A stretch of 36,588 nt of DNA from Clostridia bacterium (GCA_029226955.1 JAQXZA010000104.1:1-36588); one strand, 5' to 3'; numbered from the stretch's first letter, positions 1 to 8,528 are shown. The notes: generated by a model from the sequence alone, not told the origin. Numbers and translations are program-made.

Positions 1-1
1 C

Positions 2-64
2 AACAGGGATATAAACGCTGCAATAAACATAAAAAATGAAGGTATGCGAATTGTAAACGCATAA
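2..64 (+). CDS. tnpB: TnpB C-terminal end (partial, enters from the left edge)
   Basis: The frame starting at base 2 reads 20 residues, NRDINAAINIKNEGMRIVNA, then TAA at 62-64. This is the typical end of IS200/IS605-family TnpB. The RDxNAAxNI motif is the last RuvC segment and carries the third catalytic aspartate, and the NEG that follows is also usual in the family. TnpB is an RNA-guided DNA nuclease. Only the C-terminus is visible, so it cannot be said whether the rest is intact or whether a tnpA lies further left. The following structured RNA/right end (65-174) supports the assignment. An unrelated ORF ending by chance in this motif is unlikely. Confidence 0.72.
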   Translation, partial: NRDINAAINIKNEGMRIVNA

Positions 65-174
65 CCAAAACAATATCAAAACCGTGGGACACACGGGGTT
101 AGCTCGTTGATACTGTATAGGTTACTATACTTGAGCGAGAAACCCCCACTTCTATAAGTGGGGGAGTATGTCAC
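65..174 (+). ncRNA. omega-RNA scaffold and right end of an IS200/IS605-type element
   Basis: The 110 bases after the tnpB stop fold into several helices. A perfect hairpin GTATAG/CTATAC lies at 115-130 inside a CTCG/CGAG stem (103-106 with 136-139). A perfect 9-bp terminal hairpin CCCCCACTT/AAGTGGGGG with loop CTAT lies at 143-164. GGGGTT (95-100) can pair with AACCCC (141-146), a likely pseudoknot. The tail AGTATGTCAC (165-174) looks like an IS605-type right-end cleavage boundary. In known systems the omega-RNA covers the tnpB 3' region and its guide is the flanking host DNA, here starting near 175. The exact boundary is an estimate. Confidence 0.62.
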
Positions 175-187
175 CTTGCTTTTGCAC

Positions 188-216
188 TTGAATTGCCGTT
201 ATAAATAGGTTATAAT
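188..216 (+). promoter_or_regulatory. Sigma-A type promoter of the lipoprotein gene
   Basis: TTGAAT (188-193), 17-base spacer, TATAAT (211-216), 45 bases upstream of the ATG at 261. It lies only about 14 bases beyond the insertion-element end, so the element sits directly upstream of this promoter. Confidence 0.6.
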
Positions 217-260
217 AGCATTATTGTAAAAAACGATATAATTTATACTTGGAGGATTTT

Positions 261-875
261 ATGAAAAAAATAATACCATTTGTAATATGTGCCGCTATGG
301 CATTTGCTCTTACAGGCTGTGTGGCTCAGGGCGGCCCTCAGCTTGAATCCGTACAGGCAAGCGTAACAGAAAGCAATACATCTTCTCAGGACAGCAATAC
401 TTCAAAAACCGACGATACTTCAAAGGAAGAATCAACTGCAAAAGAAATTAAAGCTGACGACTATGACGACAACCTAAACGGTCTTGAAAAATACTTTGTC
501 GATATGGGATATATCCCCGAAAAATCCGAACCAACTGAAATGATGTGCGGTGTTATCGGTGCGGTTGACGGTGACAGATATAACTTTATCGTCAATTCAA
601 CGGCAATTTATCTTGAACTCTATGAATACAATCCCGACGACCTCAAAGACGAAAAAAGCAAAAACTACAAAGAGGGCAACCGTGTTATAAAGGAAGTCAA
701 TGATAACGGCAAATTCTATGTATTTGATAACAATGGCGGCGACAATGTTGCGTATGAGGCAACCCTTTCCGACAACGGAAAATATCTTATGATTTATACG
801 GATAATTCAACCGATGCCGGAAATGTTCAGCGTAAGAATGATGTAATCAAGGCTTTAAAAGAATTTCATAAATAA
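261..875 (+). CDS. Secreted lipoprotein of unknown function
   Basis: The protein has 204 residues. The start is ATG at 261 because GGAGG (251-255) sits 5 bases upstream. An in-frame TTG at 249 would lie before that ribosome site and is unlikely. Residues 1-20 are a type II signal peptide: MKK, a hydrophobic core, then lipobox LTGC with the lipidated Cys20. A low-complexity Ser/Thr/Asp/Lys linker follows (about residues 30-65), then an acidic globular domain of about 135 residues rich in aromatic residues. The family is not recognised. It is probably anchored on the outer face of the membrane. The gene is monocistronic: own promoter at 188-216 and a strong terminator just after the stop. Most neighbours on this arm are on the minus strand, so it is transcribed against replication. 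Confidence 0.85.
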   Translation: MKKIIPFVICAAMAFALTGCVAQGGPQLESVQASVTESNTSSQDSNTSKTDDTSKEESTAKEIKADDYDDNLNGLEKYFVDMGYIPEKSEPTEMMCGVIGAVDGDRYNFIVNSTAIYLELYEYNPDDLKDEKSKNYKEGNRVIKEVNDNGKFYVFDNNGGDNVAYEATLSDNGKYLMIYTDNSTDAGNVQRKNDVIKALKEFHK

Positions 876-881
876 AAAATT

Positions 882-922
882 ACTGCCTGTAATGAATGGA
901 TTTTCATTACGGGCAGTTTTTC
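882..922 (+). terminator. Rho-independent terminator of the lipoprotein gene
   Basis: A 15-bp stem (882-896 with 903-917, one G-T pair) is followed by TTTTTCTG. It begins 6 bases after the stop codon. Confidence 0.85.
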
Positions 923-971
923 TGTAAAATACAACATTACAAAAGTCTATGATTATACTTTATCACAACAA

Positions 972-1008
972 AATAAAAAAGACAAGAAGAATAAATCTTC
1001 TTGTCTTT
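972..1008 (-). terminator. Terminator of the tRNA-Met/tRNA-Glu transcript
   Basis: Inverted repeat AAAGACAAGAAGA/TCTTCTTGTCTTT (978-990 and 996-1008). Read on the minus strand it ends in a T-run (the A-run at 972-980). It lies 10 bases past the CCA end of tRNA-Glu. Confidence 0.85.
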
Positions 1009-1018
1009 CGCTGTTTAA

Positions 1019-1093
1019 TGGTGACCCGGACGAGAATCGAACTCGTGTTACCGCCGTGAAAGGGCGGTGTCTTAACCGCTTGACCACCGGGCC
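1019..1093 (-). tRNA. tRNA-Glu (anticodon TTC)
   Basis: Full cloverleaf on the minus strand, 75 nt including an encoded CCA (1019-1021). The acceptor stem GGCCCGG pairs with CCGGGTC. The anticodon stem is CCGCC/GGCGG around loop CTTTCAC, giving TTC, and the T-arm contains GTTCGATTC. It is second in a two-tRNA transcript, with 5 bases between it and tRNA-Met. Confidence 0.95.
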
Positions 1094-1098
1094 GCATT

Positions 1099-1175
1099 TG
1101 GTAGCGGCAGTGGGACTTGAACCTACGACACTTCGGGTATGAACCGAATGCTCTAGCCAACTGAGCTATGCCGCC
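1099..1175 (-). tRNA. tRNA-Met, elongator type (anticodon CAT)
   Basis: 77 nt including encoded CCA (1099-1101). The acceptor stem GGCGGCA pairs with TGCCGCT. The anticodon loop is TTCATAC in stem TTCGG/CCGAA. The 5' end GGCGGCATAGCTCAG matches elongator tRNA-Met of Firmicutes rather than the initiator, which carries C1 and three GC pairs at the anticodon stem. A tRNA-Ile with lysidine-modified CAT is an alternative not excluded by sequence alone. Confidence 0.9.
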
Positions 1176-1208
1176 ATATTACTGCCGTTCTCAACAGTCA
1201 GCTTCATT

Positions 1209-1237
1209 ATTATATATCAGCGGTACGGTTTTGTCAA
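1209..1237 (-). promoter_or_regulatory. Consensus sigma-A promoter for the tRNA pair
   Basis: On the minus strand TTGACA (1232-1237), 17 bases, TATAAT (1209-1214). Both hexamers are perfect consensus, as expected for a stable-RNA gene. From here to about 1420 the DNA is AT-rich and I see no gene or structure in it. Confidence 0.85.
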
Positions 1238-1424
1238 TACTTTTTTTAAATTTTTTTGATATTTTTTAAGTTATATTTATACTGTTTGTATTTTTATTTT
1301 ATATTATACAAATACTTTAAAATTCCGACATATTTTTTGCTTTTTTCATTGATTTACTGCCCTGTCTGACAGATATACAAATGGTAATATTTCAGATTTA
1401 TTTTTCTTTGAAATAATTAAAAAG

Positions 1425-1647
1425 TTTTCAACATCAAACTGTTGAAAAAGTGGAAAACTTATCAACATAGCTGTTGAATCGAATATATTGTTTTTTTGAA
1501 AAATTTAATCGAATTATACACTATATATATTGTTTTTTGAAAAATCAAGGCATATTTTCTTGTAATATTCTTGTAAAAAATTACAGTCTGTACAAGGTTT
1601 TAAACACTTTCAACTTTTGTATGTTGAAAACTCGTCATTTTTCAACT
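1425..1647. promoter_or_regulatory. Cluster of DnaA-box-like motifs in the tRNA/GNAT intergenic region
   Basis: Perfect copies of TTTTCAACA or its close form: 1425-1433 (+), 1440-1448 (-), TTATCAACA 1459-1467 (+), 1622-1630 (-). Weaker copies lie near 1472, 1607 and 1639-1647. The first two form an inverted pair 6 bases apart. The same nonamers fill oriC around dnaA, so DnaA binding is the simplest reading. Short ORFs here have no ribosome sites and look random. Confidence 0.5.
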
Positions 1648-2198
1648 TTACATTTTGTAAAATAGTCAGTATCAAGTATGGCAAGATGGTCAATATCATA
1701 ATACACTTTGTCTTTCAGCAGTTCACAACGTGCCGTACCCTCAAACTTCATACCGATTTTCTCCATAACACGACGTGACGCAGCATTTATACTCATACAC
1801 ATACCGCCTATGCGTTTGAAATTCAGTTTTTCAAAGCCGTATCTCAGCATTTCCTCTGCCGCCTCAGTGGTATAACCCATATTTCTGTAATCCCTGTCAA
1901 TATAGTATGCAATATCCGCCCTGTTATGCAGTGAATTTATGTTGATAAGTCCGATATTGCCTATGTAACGGTTCGTGCTTTTTTCAAACATACCAAACTC
2001 AAAGGCGGTTTTGTTTTTTGCATTGATTTTAATAACCTTAAACCACCATTCTGCCCTTGCTTTTGTATAGTTGCGTGGAATTGCGTATGTTGTTTCATAT
2101 ATTTCAGGCTGACGTACAACACGCAAAAAACTGTCAATATCGCTTTTTTTATATTCTCTTATCAAAAGGTGTTCAGTATAAAAGGTTTTTTCAAACAT
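1635..2198 (-). CDS. GNAT-family N-acetyltransferase, RimJ/RimL type
   Basis: The protein has 187 residues. The start is ATG at 2196-2198, preceded 7 bases upstream by AGGGG; a TTG further up lies before that site. The sequence follows the acetyltransferase_3 (RimJ/RimL/SpeG-like) pattern. It starts FYTEHLLIREYKKSD and has the central strand IGNIGLINI. The acetyl-CoA loop region is RNMGYTTEAAEEMLRYGFE (about residues 110-128), and the C-terminal motif is NAASRRVMEKIGMKFEG. These enzymes transfer acetyl from acetyl-CoA to amino groups of ribosomal proteins, tRNA-bound amino acids or small molecules; the substrate here cannot be told. The gene stands alone between the tRNA pair and guaB. The stop overlaps a DnaA-box-like motif. 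Confidence 0.88.
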   Translation of the reverse strand: MFEKTFYTEHLLIREYKKSDIDSFLRVVRQPEIYETTYAIPRNYTKARAEWWFKVIKINAKNKTAFEFGMFEKSTNRYIGNIGLININSLHNRADIAYYIDRDYRNMGYTTEAAEEMLRYGFEKLNFKRIGGMCMSINAASRRVMEKIGMKFEGTARCELLKDKVYYDIDHLAILDTDYFTKCKVEK

Positions 2199-2219
2199 TA
2201 TATTTCCCCTCAATAATAA

Positions 2220-2250
2220 TTACGCATTACGAATTACGCATTACGAATTA
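2220..2250 (-). repeat. Heptanucleotide tandem repeat, copy 1
   Basis: Period-7 array TTACGCA-TTACGAA-TTACGCA-TTACGAA-TTA on the plus strand, that is TGCGTAA/TTCGTAA read on the minus strand. It lies between the guaB terminator and the GNAT gene. Three further copies occur at 13020, 20708 and 23673. Confidence 0.85.
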
Positions 2251-2293
2251 AAAAAAGGATTGCCGTGTGACAAAAAGAAGTCAGGGGCAATCC
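2250..2293 (-). terminator. guaB terminator
   Basis: Stem GGATTGCC/GGCAATCC (2257-2264 and 2286-2293). On the minus strand it is followed by a 7-base T-run (A-run 2250-2256). It ends 27 bases beyond the guaB stop and directly abuts the heptamer repeat. Confidence 0.8.
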
Positions 2294-2320
2294 CGATAAT
2301 TTTTAAGTTTTCAGATTTTA

Positions 2321-3820
<1,500 letters not shown>

Positions 3821-3916
3821 TTATAAATAATTTCTTTTATTTAGTTTTTTATTATATCATATATGCACAAAACTATTATTCTTTTATAGAATTATAGTTT
3901 TAATTTTTAAATGAAT

Positions 3917-4066
3917 TTTTCAACCAAAAGTCAATAAACAGTTGAAAACTTAATTTTTATTTTTTGTATATTCAATTTATTTTTCAACCGTAAAGGCAAA
4001 AATCGTTGAAATTATTTTTTGAAATTTCGTTTTTCTTTCAACTTTTTGTTCTCAATATGTTGAAAA
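3917..4066. promoter_or_regulatory. Second cluster of DnaA-box-like motifs (guaB/serS intergenic)
   Basis: Motifs: TTTTCAACC 3917-3925, AGTTGAAAA 3940-3948, TTTTCAACC 3981-3989, CGTTGAAAT 4004-4012, CTTTCAACT 4035-4043, TGTTGAAAA 4058-4066 (perfect). They alternate in orientation and form three inverted pairs with spacings of about 14 bases. Apart from this and the guaB promoter region I see nothing coding in 3800-4135. Confidence 0.45.
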
Positions 4067-4073
4067 AATCGCA

Positions 4074-4109
4074 AAAAAATTCCGCAGAAATTAACTTCCT
4101 ACGGAATTT
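4074..4109 (-). terminator. serS terminator
   Basis: AAATTCCG/CGGAATTT stem (4077-4084 and 4102-4109) followed on the minus strand by ATTTTTTTGC. It starts 27 bases after the serS stop. Confidence 0.7.
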
Positions 4110-4135
4110 CATAAATATAAAACTTAATTCAAAAA

Positions 4136-5422
4136 TTACTTAACAGGTTTAATTACATCAATGCCCATATACTTTCTGAGAACCTCAGGTACTGTTACTG
4201 AACCGTCAGCGTTCTGATACTGTTCAACTATTGCCGGAATTACACGGCTTGTTGCAAGACCTGACGCATTAAGTGTATGAGCAAAGTGCATTTTTCCGTC
4301 TGCACCTCTGTATCTTACGTTACCTCTGCGAGCCTGATAATCTCTTGCATTTGACGCTGAACTTACTTCCTTATAAATTTCCATACTCGGAATCCATACT
4401 TCAATATCATAAGTTCTTGCCATTGAGAATGAGCAGTCGCCGGCGGCAAGTTTGCTTAAACGGTAATGCAGTCCGAGTTCCCTTACAAGTCTTTCAGCCT
4501 TTTCAACGAGTTCTTCAAAAGCTACGTCTGACTTATCGTCCTCAGTGTACTGTACCATTTCAACCTTGTTGAACTGGTGACCTCTTATCATTCCTCTTTC
4601 CTCGTTTCTGTACGCACCGGCTTCACGGCGGTAGCAAGGTGTGTAGGCAATATATTTTCTCGGCAATTCTTCAATTTTAAGAACTTCATCTCTGTGAAGA
4701 TTTACAAGAGCGGTTTCGGCTGTCGGAAGCATAAATTTCTTATCTTCGCTTGTCGGGTTCTGAATCCAGTAAACCTCCTCGGTAAACTTCGGGAACTGAC
4801 CGGCAACATAACCGCACTGATAGTTGAGCATATGCGGCGGAAGAATAAACTCAAAGCCGTCGTTGATGTGTTCATTGATAAAGAAATTGAGCAAAGCCCA
4901 TTCCATTCTTGAACCCCAGCCTCTGTAAACCCAACTGCCAGCACCGGCAATTTTTGCACCACGCTCGTAGTCAATCATTCCAAGACTTTCGCAAAGTTCA
5001 ACGTGGTTTTTCATCGGGAAGTCGAATTTCGGTTTCTCACCGAAATAGCGTACAGGCTGATTGCTTTCCTTACCACCGGCACATACGTCATCATCGGGCA
5101 AATTAGGAAGTGAGAGAAGAAGTGTTTTTTGCTTTTCGTCAAGTTCTTTGATTTTTGCGTCGCCGTCCTTGATTTCAGCAGAAAGCTCTTTCATCTTTGC
5201 CATAATTTCGCTTGCGTCGCCGCCGGCTTTTTTAATCTGCGGAATTTGTTTGCTTGCGGTATTCTGTTCAGCCTTCATAGTTTCAATCTTGCCCATTTGT
5301 TCACGCTTTTGTGCGTCAACAACAAGAATTTCATCAACAACGGAATCAAGGTTCATTTCTCTTTTTTTGATTTTTGCTTTAATTTCGTCAGGTTTTTCTC
5401 TGAGAAGTTTAATGTCTATCAT
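4136..5422 (-). CDS. serS: Seryl-tRNA synthetase
   Basis: The protein has 428 residues. It charges tRNA-Ser with serine. It is a class II synthetase with an N-terminal antiparallel coiled-coil arm (about residues 28-105, rich in Lys/Glu) that grips the long variable arm. Then comes the catalytic core: motif 2 around YRREAGAYRNEERGMIRGHQ and motif 3 near the C-terminus. The start is ATG 5420-5422, giving the normal MIDIKLLRE beginning, with GAGG 9 bases upstream; a longer frame upstream lacks a ribosome site. In the segment SSASNARDYQARR an alanine stands where many SerRS have cysteine (SSCSN), a tolerated variation. No T-box leader is visible. It is monocistronic between its promoter and hairpin. 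Confidence 0.97.
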   Translation of the reverse strand: MIDIKLLREKPDEIKAKIKKREMNLDSVVDEILVVDAQKREQMGKIETMKAEQNTASKQIPQIKKAGGDASEIMAKMKELSAEIKDGDAKIKELDEKQKTLLLSLPNLPDDDVCAGGKESNQPVRYFGEKPKFDFPMKNHVELCESLGMIDYERGAKIAGAGSWVYRGWGSRMEWALLNFFINEHINDGFEFILPPHMLNYQCGYVAGQFPKFTEEVYWIQNPTSEDKKFMLPTAETALVNLHRDEVLKIEELPRKYIAYTPCYRREAGAYRNEERGMIRGHQFNKVEMVQYTEDDKSDVAFEELVEKAERLVRELGLHYRLSKLAAGDCSFSMARTYDIEVWIPSMEIYKEVSSASNARDYQARRGNVRYRGADGKMHFAHTLNASGLATSRVIPAIVEQYQNADGSVTVPEVLRKYMGIDVIKPVK

Positions 5423-5493
5423 TTTTTGTTTCCTCATTTCTGTAAAATTTATTTCGATAAGCCGCAATAACAGTGCTTATATAAACCGAAAAT

Positions 5494-5502
5494 ATTATAG
5501 CA
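5494..5502 (-). promoter_or_regulatory. Extended -10 promoter of serS
   Basis: TGC-TATAAT on the minus strand, 72 bases upstream of the serS start. No good -35 is present (TGGCAT at 17 bases), which suits an extended -10 promoter. Confidence 0.5.
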
Positions 5503-5539
5503 CAAAGTTTTGTCTTATGCCATAGATTATAATAATTTT

Positions 5540-6394
5540 TTATTTATCAAACAGCTTTGCAAGTTCATTCAAATCTTCTTCGCTGTAAAATTCAATTTCA
5601 AGAACGCCGCTGTTTTCCTTGCCGTTTTTTACTTTTACCTTACGGCTGAGGTGTTCATTGAGTGCCAGTTCAACTTCGTCATAAAACGGATTGCGTTTTT
5701 GTACTTTAACAGGCTGTGCGTCTTTTTGTTCGTTGTATTTTTTTGCAAGACGTTCAATGTCACGGACAGTAAGGTCATTTGGCTTTATAAGGTTTGCAAC
5801 CCTTATCATTTCTTCTTCGTCATTGAACGCAAGCAATGCCCTTGCGTGTCCGGAAGTAATTGTGCTGTCTGAAAGCAAATTAAGCACCGCCTGAGGAAGA
5901 TTAAGAAGTCGTAGTGCGTTTGCGATAACAGGACGGCTTTTTCCGACGGATTTTGAAATTTGGTCTTGCGTCAGACCATAGTCGTCAACAAGCGATTTAT
6001 AACCGAGTGCCTCTTCAAGCGGAGTGAGATTCTCACGCTGTAAATTTTCAATCATTGAAATCTGCATCATTTCTGAATCAGTCATTTCACGGACAATTAC
6101 GGGAACTTCCGACAATCCTGCCATACGGCTTGCCCTCCACCGTCTTTCGCCGGCAACAAGCTGATAACCTCCGTCTGCAAGCGGACGTACAAGCAGTGGT
6201 TGTAATACTCCGTGAATTGCGATTGAGTCAGCCAGTTCCCTCAGACTTTCCTCGTCAAAATCGTGACGGGGCTGTGAGCGGTTAGGTTCAATGTCGGAAA
6301 TTTTTAATGTAATTGTACCGCTGCCCTCATCAATATTATTCTCCTGAAAAATAGCGTCCAACCCTTTGCCGAGTCCGCCTCTTTTTGCTGCCAT
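5540..6394 (-). CDS. parB: Chromosome-partitioning protein ParB (Spo0J)
   Basis: The protein has 284 residues. It is a CTP-dependent DNA clamp that loads at parS, spreads, and recruits SMC for origin segregation. The N-terminal ParB/sulfiredoxin domain has the CTP-binding motifs GERRWRA (box II) and ENLQRENLTPLEEA (box III). The HTH is QISKSVGKSRPVIANALRLL. The Arg in KSRPV and the Gly in TSGHARALL are the residue types found in parS-specific ParB. A basic linker and a C-terminal dimerisation domain follow. The start is ATG 6392-6394 with AAAGGAGG 11 bases upstream. It is the second gene of parAB with an 18-base gap. Six parS sites lie upstream within 5 kb. Confidence 0.97.
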   Translation of the reverse strand: MAAKRGGLGKGLDAIFQENNIDEGSGTITLKISDIEPNRSQPRHDFDEESLRELADSIAIHGVLQPLLVRPLADGGYQLVAGERRWRASRMAGLSEVPVIVREMTDSEMMQISMIENLQRENLTPLEEALGYKSLVDDYGLTQDQISKSVGKSRPVIANALRLLNLPQAVLNLLSDSTITSGHARALLAFNDEEEMIRVANLIKPNDLTVRDIERLAKKYNEQKDAQPVKVQKRNPFYDEVELALNEHLSRKVKVKNGKENSGVLEIEFYSEEDLNELAKLFDK

Positions 6395-6411
6395 TTATTT
6401 TTCTGCCTCCT

Positions 6412-7176
6412 TTAACTGTTATTATTTATAATTTCTTTTGCAAGCTCCATATATGCAACCGAACCTTTGCACGATTTATCAAAATACATTATCGGCGTAC
6501 CAAAACTGGGAGCCTCAGAAAGTCTTACACCACGAGGAATAACCGTACTGAAAACTTTTCGTGGGAAGAATTTTTTAACTTCTTCAACTACCTGTTGTGT
6601 AAGGTTCAGTCTTCCGTCATACATTGTAAGCAGTACGCCCTCAATTTCAAGATATTCATTGTAACGACGCTTGATTTTTCTGACGCTGTTCATAAGCTGT
6701 GACAGACCTTCGAGTGCATAATATTCAGGCTGAATAGGAACAAGGAGAGTGTCTGCCGCACAAAAGGCATTTGTAGTAATAAGACCAAGTGACGGTGGAC
6801 AGTCAATGAATATGTATTCATAACTGCCCTTTATGAGTGCGAGAGCGTCTTTAAGTTTAGCCTCTCTGTGTTCTTTTTCAACGAGTTCAATTTCTGCGGC
6901 GGCAAGATCCATACTTGACGGAATGATGTCAAGATTCTGAAATTCCGTTTTTACAACAGTTTCAGCCGCCTTTACATCTTCAATCATAATGCTGTAAGAT
7001 GAACGCTTAACACTGCGTTTGTCAACACCGACACCGCTTGTTGCGTTTCCCTGTGGGTCTATGTCAACGAGAAGAACCTTGTGTCCGAGCATAGCAATAC
7101 CAGCCGAAAGATTAACGGCTGTGGTAGTTTTACCTACTCCGCCTTTCTGATTTGTAACTGCAATAATTTTGCCCAA
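6412..7176 (-). CDS. parA: Chromosome-partitioning ATPase ParA (Soj)
   Basis: 254 residues. A deviant Walker A ATPase that binds DNA nonspecifically as an ATP dimer, is stimulated by ParB, and in Firmicutes also regulates DnaA. The deviant Walker A KGGVGKTT covers residues 11-18. Walker A' DIDPQGN and Walker B YIFIDCPPSLG are present. The start is set to the TTG at 7174-7176, which gives MGKIIAVTNQKGG and has GGAGG 8 bases upstream. An earlier in-frame TTG at 7189 would overlap that ribosome site. Promoter at 7234-7262, with a parS site 28 bases further up, so ParB spreading could affect parAB expression. Confidence 0.96.
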   Translation of the reverse strand: MGKIIAVTNQKGGVGKTTTAVNLSAGIAMLGHKVLLVDIDPQGNATSGVGVDKRSVKRSSYSIMIEDVKAAETVVKTEFQNLDIIPSSMDLAAAEIELVEKEHREAKLKDALALIKGSYEYIFIDCPPSLGLITTNAFCAADTLLVPIQPEYYALEGLSQLMNSVRKIKRRYNEYLEIEGVLLTMYDGRLNLTQQVVEEVKKFFPRKVFSTVIPRGVRLSEAPSFGTPIMYFDKSCKGSVAYMELAKEIINNNS

Positions 7177-7233
7177 ATTTTTTCCCTCCAAAGCACAAAA
7201 CGCTTTTATTTTTTATTTTACTTTATTGATTCC

Positions 7234-7262
7234 ATTATATCACGAATTTTTATATCCGTAAA
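7234..7262 (-). promoter_or_regulatory. parAB promoter
   Basis: TTTACG (7257-7262), 17 bases, TATAAT (7234-7239) on the minus strand, with TGA before the -10 (extended -10). A parS site begins at 7290. Confidence 0.55.
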
Positions 7263-7289
7263 TTGCTTTTTTAATGTTTTTCAAAAAAA

Positions 7290-7305
7290 TGTTTCACGTG
7301 AAACA
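7290..7305. promoter_or_regulatory. parS site (perfect)
   Basis: TGTTTCACGTGAAACA, identical to the 16-bp B. subtilis parS consensus, just upstream of the parAB promoter. Confidence 0.95.
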
Positions 7306-7439
7306 CGGCGTGCCGCCGCCGTCAATTTGCGTTCAGACTTATTATTACCATTTACTCATTTTCCGCACAATAATTCAATGTTATTATCCCACGCAACACA
7401 CTTATCTTATAATCAACTAATCTTAACGCAACAAATCAA

Positions 7440-7455
7440 AGTTTCACGTGAAACA
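7440..7455. promoter_or_regulatory. parS site (15 of 16)
   Basis: AGTTTCACGTGAAACA. Only the outermost base differs from consensus; the 14-bp core palindrome is intact. Confidence 0.9.
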
Positions 7456-7550
7456 ATGGCAAGCTGCCATTCCAGATTTGCGTTCAAAGTAATTGTTACC
7501 ATTTAATCATTTTCCGCACCATAACTCAATGTTATTATCCGAACTTCAAT

Positions 7551-7620
7551 TTTACATTCTACATTCTTAATTCTGCATTATTTACAACTCCTAATTCCTA
7601 ACTCCTCACTCCTAACTCAC
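7551..7620. repeat. Degenerate heptanucleotide repeat
   Basis: A period-7 pattern runs for about 70 bases, first as TTACATT-CTACATT-CTTAATT-CTGCATT units, then as ACTCCTA-ATTCCTA-ACTCCTC-ACTCCTA. It is a relative in period and composition of the arrays at 2220 and 8608. Confidence 0.65.
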
Positions 7621-7652
7621 AAAAGCCGCCCGTTGATGTTCGGACGGCTTTT
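7621..7652 (-). terminator. Terminator of the noc transcript
   Basis: AAAAGCCGCCCG/CGGACGGCTTTT stem (7621-7632 and 7641-7652, one mismatch) with loop TTGATGTT. It starts 36 bases past the noc stop and works in either direction. It separates noc from parAB. Confidence 0.8.
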
Positions 7653-7688
7653 GTGTGGGGTTAGGGGAAAATTAACTTGTAATCAATT

Positions 7689-8528
7689 TCAGGCAGTCAT
7701 ATTTTTGCTGTTGTCGTCGGAGGTTATGTTTGATTTAGAAATTCTGACTGTATATTCAATGAAATCATCTGTTTCGTTCTGATTTGAAATTGCCTCAATG
7801 CCTGATGAACGCATTGTATTTACTGCTTTGTTGATGGTGTTTTCAAAAATTTTTATGTCTTTGATAACAACACATTTTTTCTGAGTTTTGCGTTTATGGA
7901 TATTTTTTTCGTTAAGGGCGGCATCAATATATTTTTCTGACTGTGAAACATTCATATTTCTTTCGATTATTTCGCTGAGAATAATTCTTCTTGTTACAGG
8001 GTCGTCAATTCTGAGTAAAGCACGGGCGTGTCTTTCGGTAAGATTTGCTTTAAGAATCCACTCACGTTCTTCACGGCTGAGTTTTAAAATTCTCAGCTTA
8101 TTTGCAATGGTTGATTGTTTTTTTCCTAAACGCTGTGCAGTTTCCTCCTGAGTCAGTCCGTAAACATTCATAACCGTATTTATTCCCTCTGCCTGTTCAA
8201 AGATATTCAGGTCTTTTCTTTGCAGATTTTCCACGAGTGAATAAACAGCCGCCTGTGTATCATTACAGATAATAACATAACACGGTACTTTTGATTTTCC
8301 GCACATTGCCGCCGCACGAAGTCTGCGTTCGCCCGATATAAGTTCATATTCCACTATGCTTACTTTTCTGACTGTAAGCGGCTGTAAAATTCCGTTTTGC
8401 TTTATGCTTTCCGCCAGTTCCTTTAAGTCTTCCTGTCTGAATATTTTTCGTGCCTGAGTGCGACACGGACGGATTTGTACAAGCGGTATTTCAATTATTT
8501 TATTTTGATTTCTTACGGCAGATAACAT
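7689..8528 (-). CDS. noc: Nucleoid occlusion protein Noc (ParB paralogue)
   Basis: The protein has 279 residues. In B. subtilis Noc is a CTP-dependent clamp that binds Noc sites, spreads, and tethers DNA to the membrane so that division avoids the nucleoid. ParB-like core: GERRLRA, ENLQRKDLNIFEQAEG, then the HTH around GKKQSTIANKLRIL and ERHARALL. The Gln of KQST, the Lys of ANKLR and the Arg of ERHARALL are Noc-type residues at three positions reported to switch parS to Noc-site recognition. The N-terminus is short and not obviously amphipathic, so membrane binding is uncertain. The start is ATG 8526-8528 with GAGGAG 10 bases upstream; GTG 8535-8537 is too close to that site. It sits between rsmG and parA as in Bacillus. 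Confidence 0.9.
   Translation of the reverse strand: MLSAVRNQNKIIEIPLVQIRPCRTQARKIFRQEDLKELAESIKQNGILQPLTVRKVSIVEYELISGERRLRAAAMCGKSKVPCYVIICNDTQAAVYSLVENLQRKDLNIFEQAEGINTVMNVYGLTQEETAQRLGKKQSTIANKLRILKLSREEREWILKANLTERHARALLRIDDPVTRRIILSEIIERNMNVSQSEKYIDAALNEKNIHKRKTQKKCVVIKDIKIFENTINKAVNTMRSSGIEAISNQNETDDFIEYTVRISKSNITSDDNSKNMTA

Larger units (their letters stand above)
7290..7540. repeat. Diverged tandem duplication of about 150 bp, each copy headed by parS
   Basis: Copy A runs from 7290, copy B from 7440. Shared blocks in the same order: parS, a small hairpin (CGGC-GT-GCCG in A, ATGGCA-AGC-TGCCAT in B), ATTTGCGTTCA, TTACCATTTA, TCATTTTCCGCAC, TCAATGTTATTATCC. The offset is 150-151 bases throughout. 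No coding sequence is seen in 7177-7688. Confidence 0.8.

Noticed and set aside
1474-1665. Short plus-strand open frame in the tRNA/GNAT spacer
   Set aside because: No ribosome site, Phe/Leu/Tyr-rich low-complexity translation typical of AT-rich DNA, and it overlaps the DnaA-box-like cluster.
5423-5539. T-box leader of serS
   Set aside because: The spacer is only about 117 bases and lacks the T-box sequence and specifier stem.
7290-7620. CRISPR array
   Set aside because: The repeats are parS palindromes and heptamers without regular spacers or cas genes.
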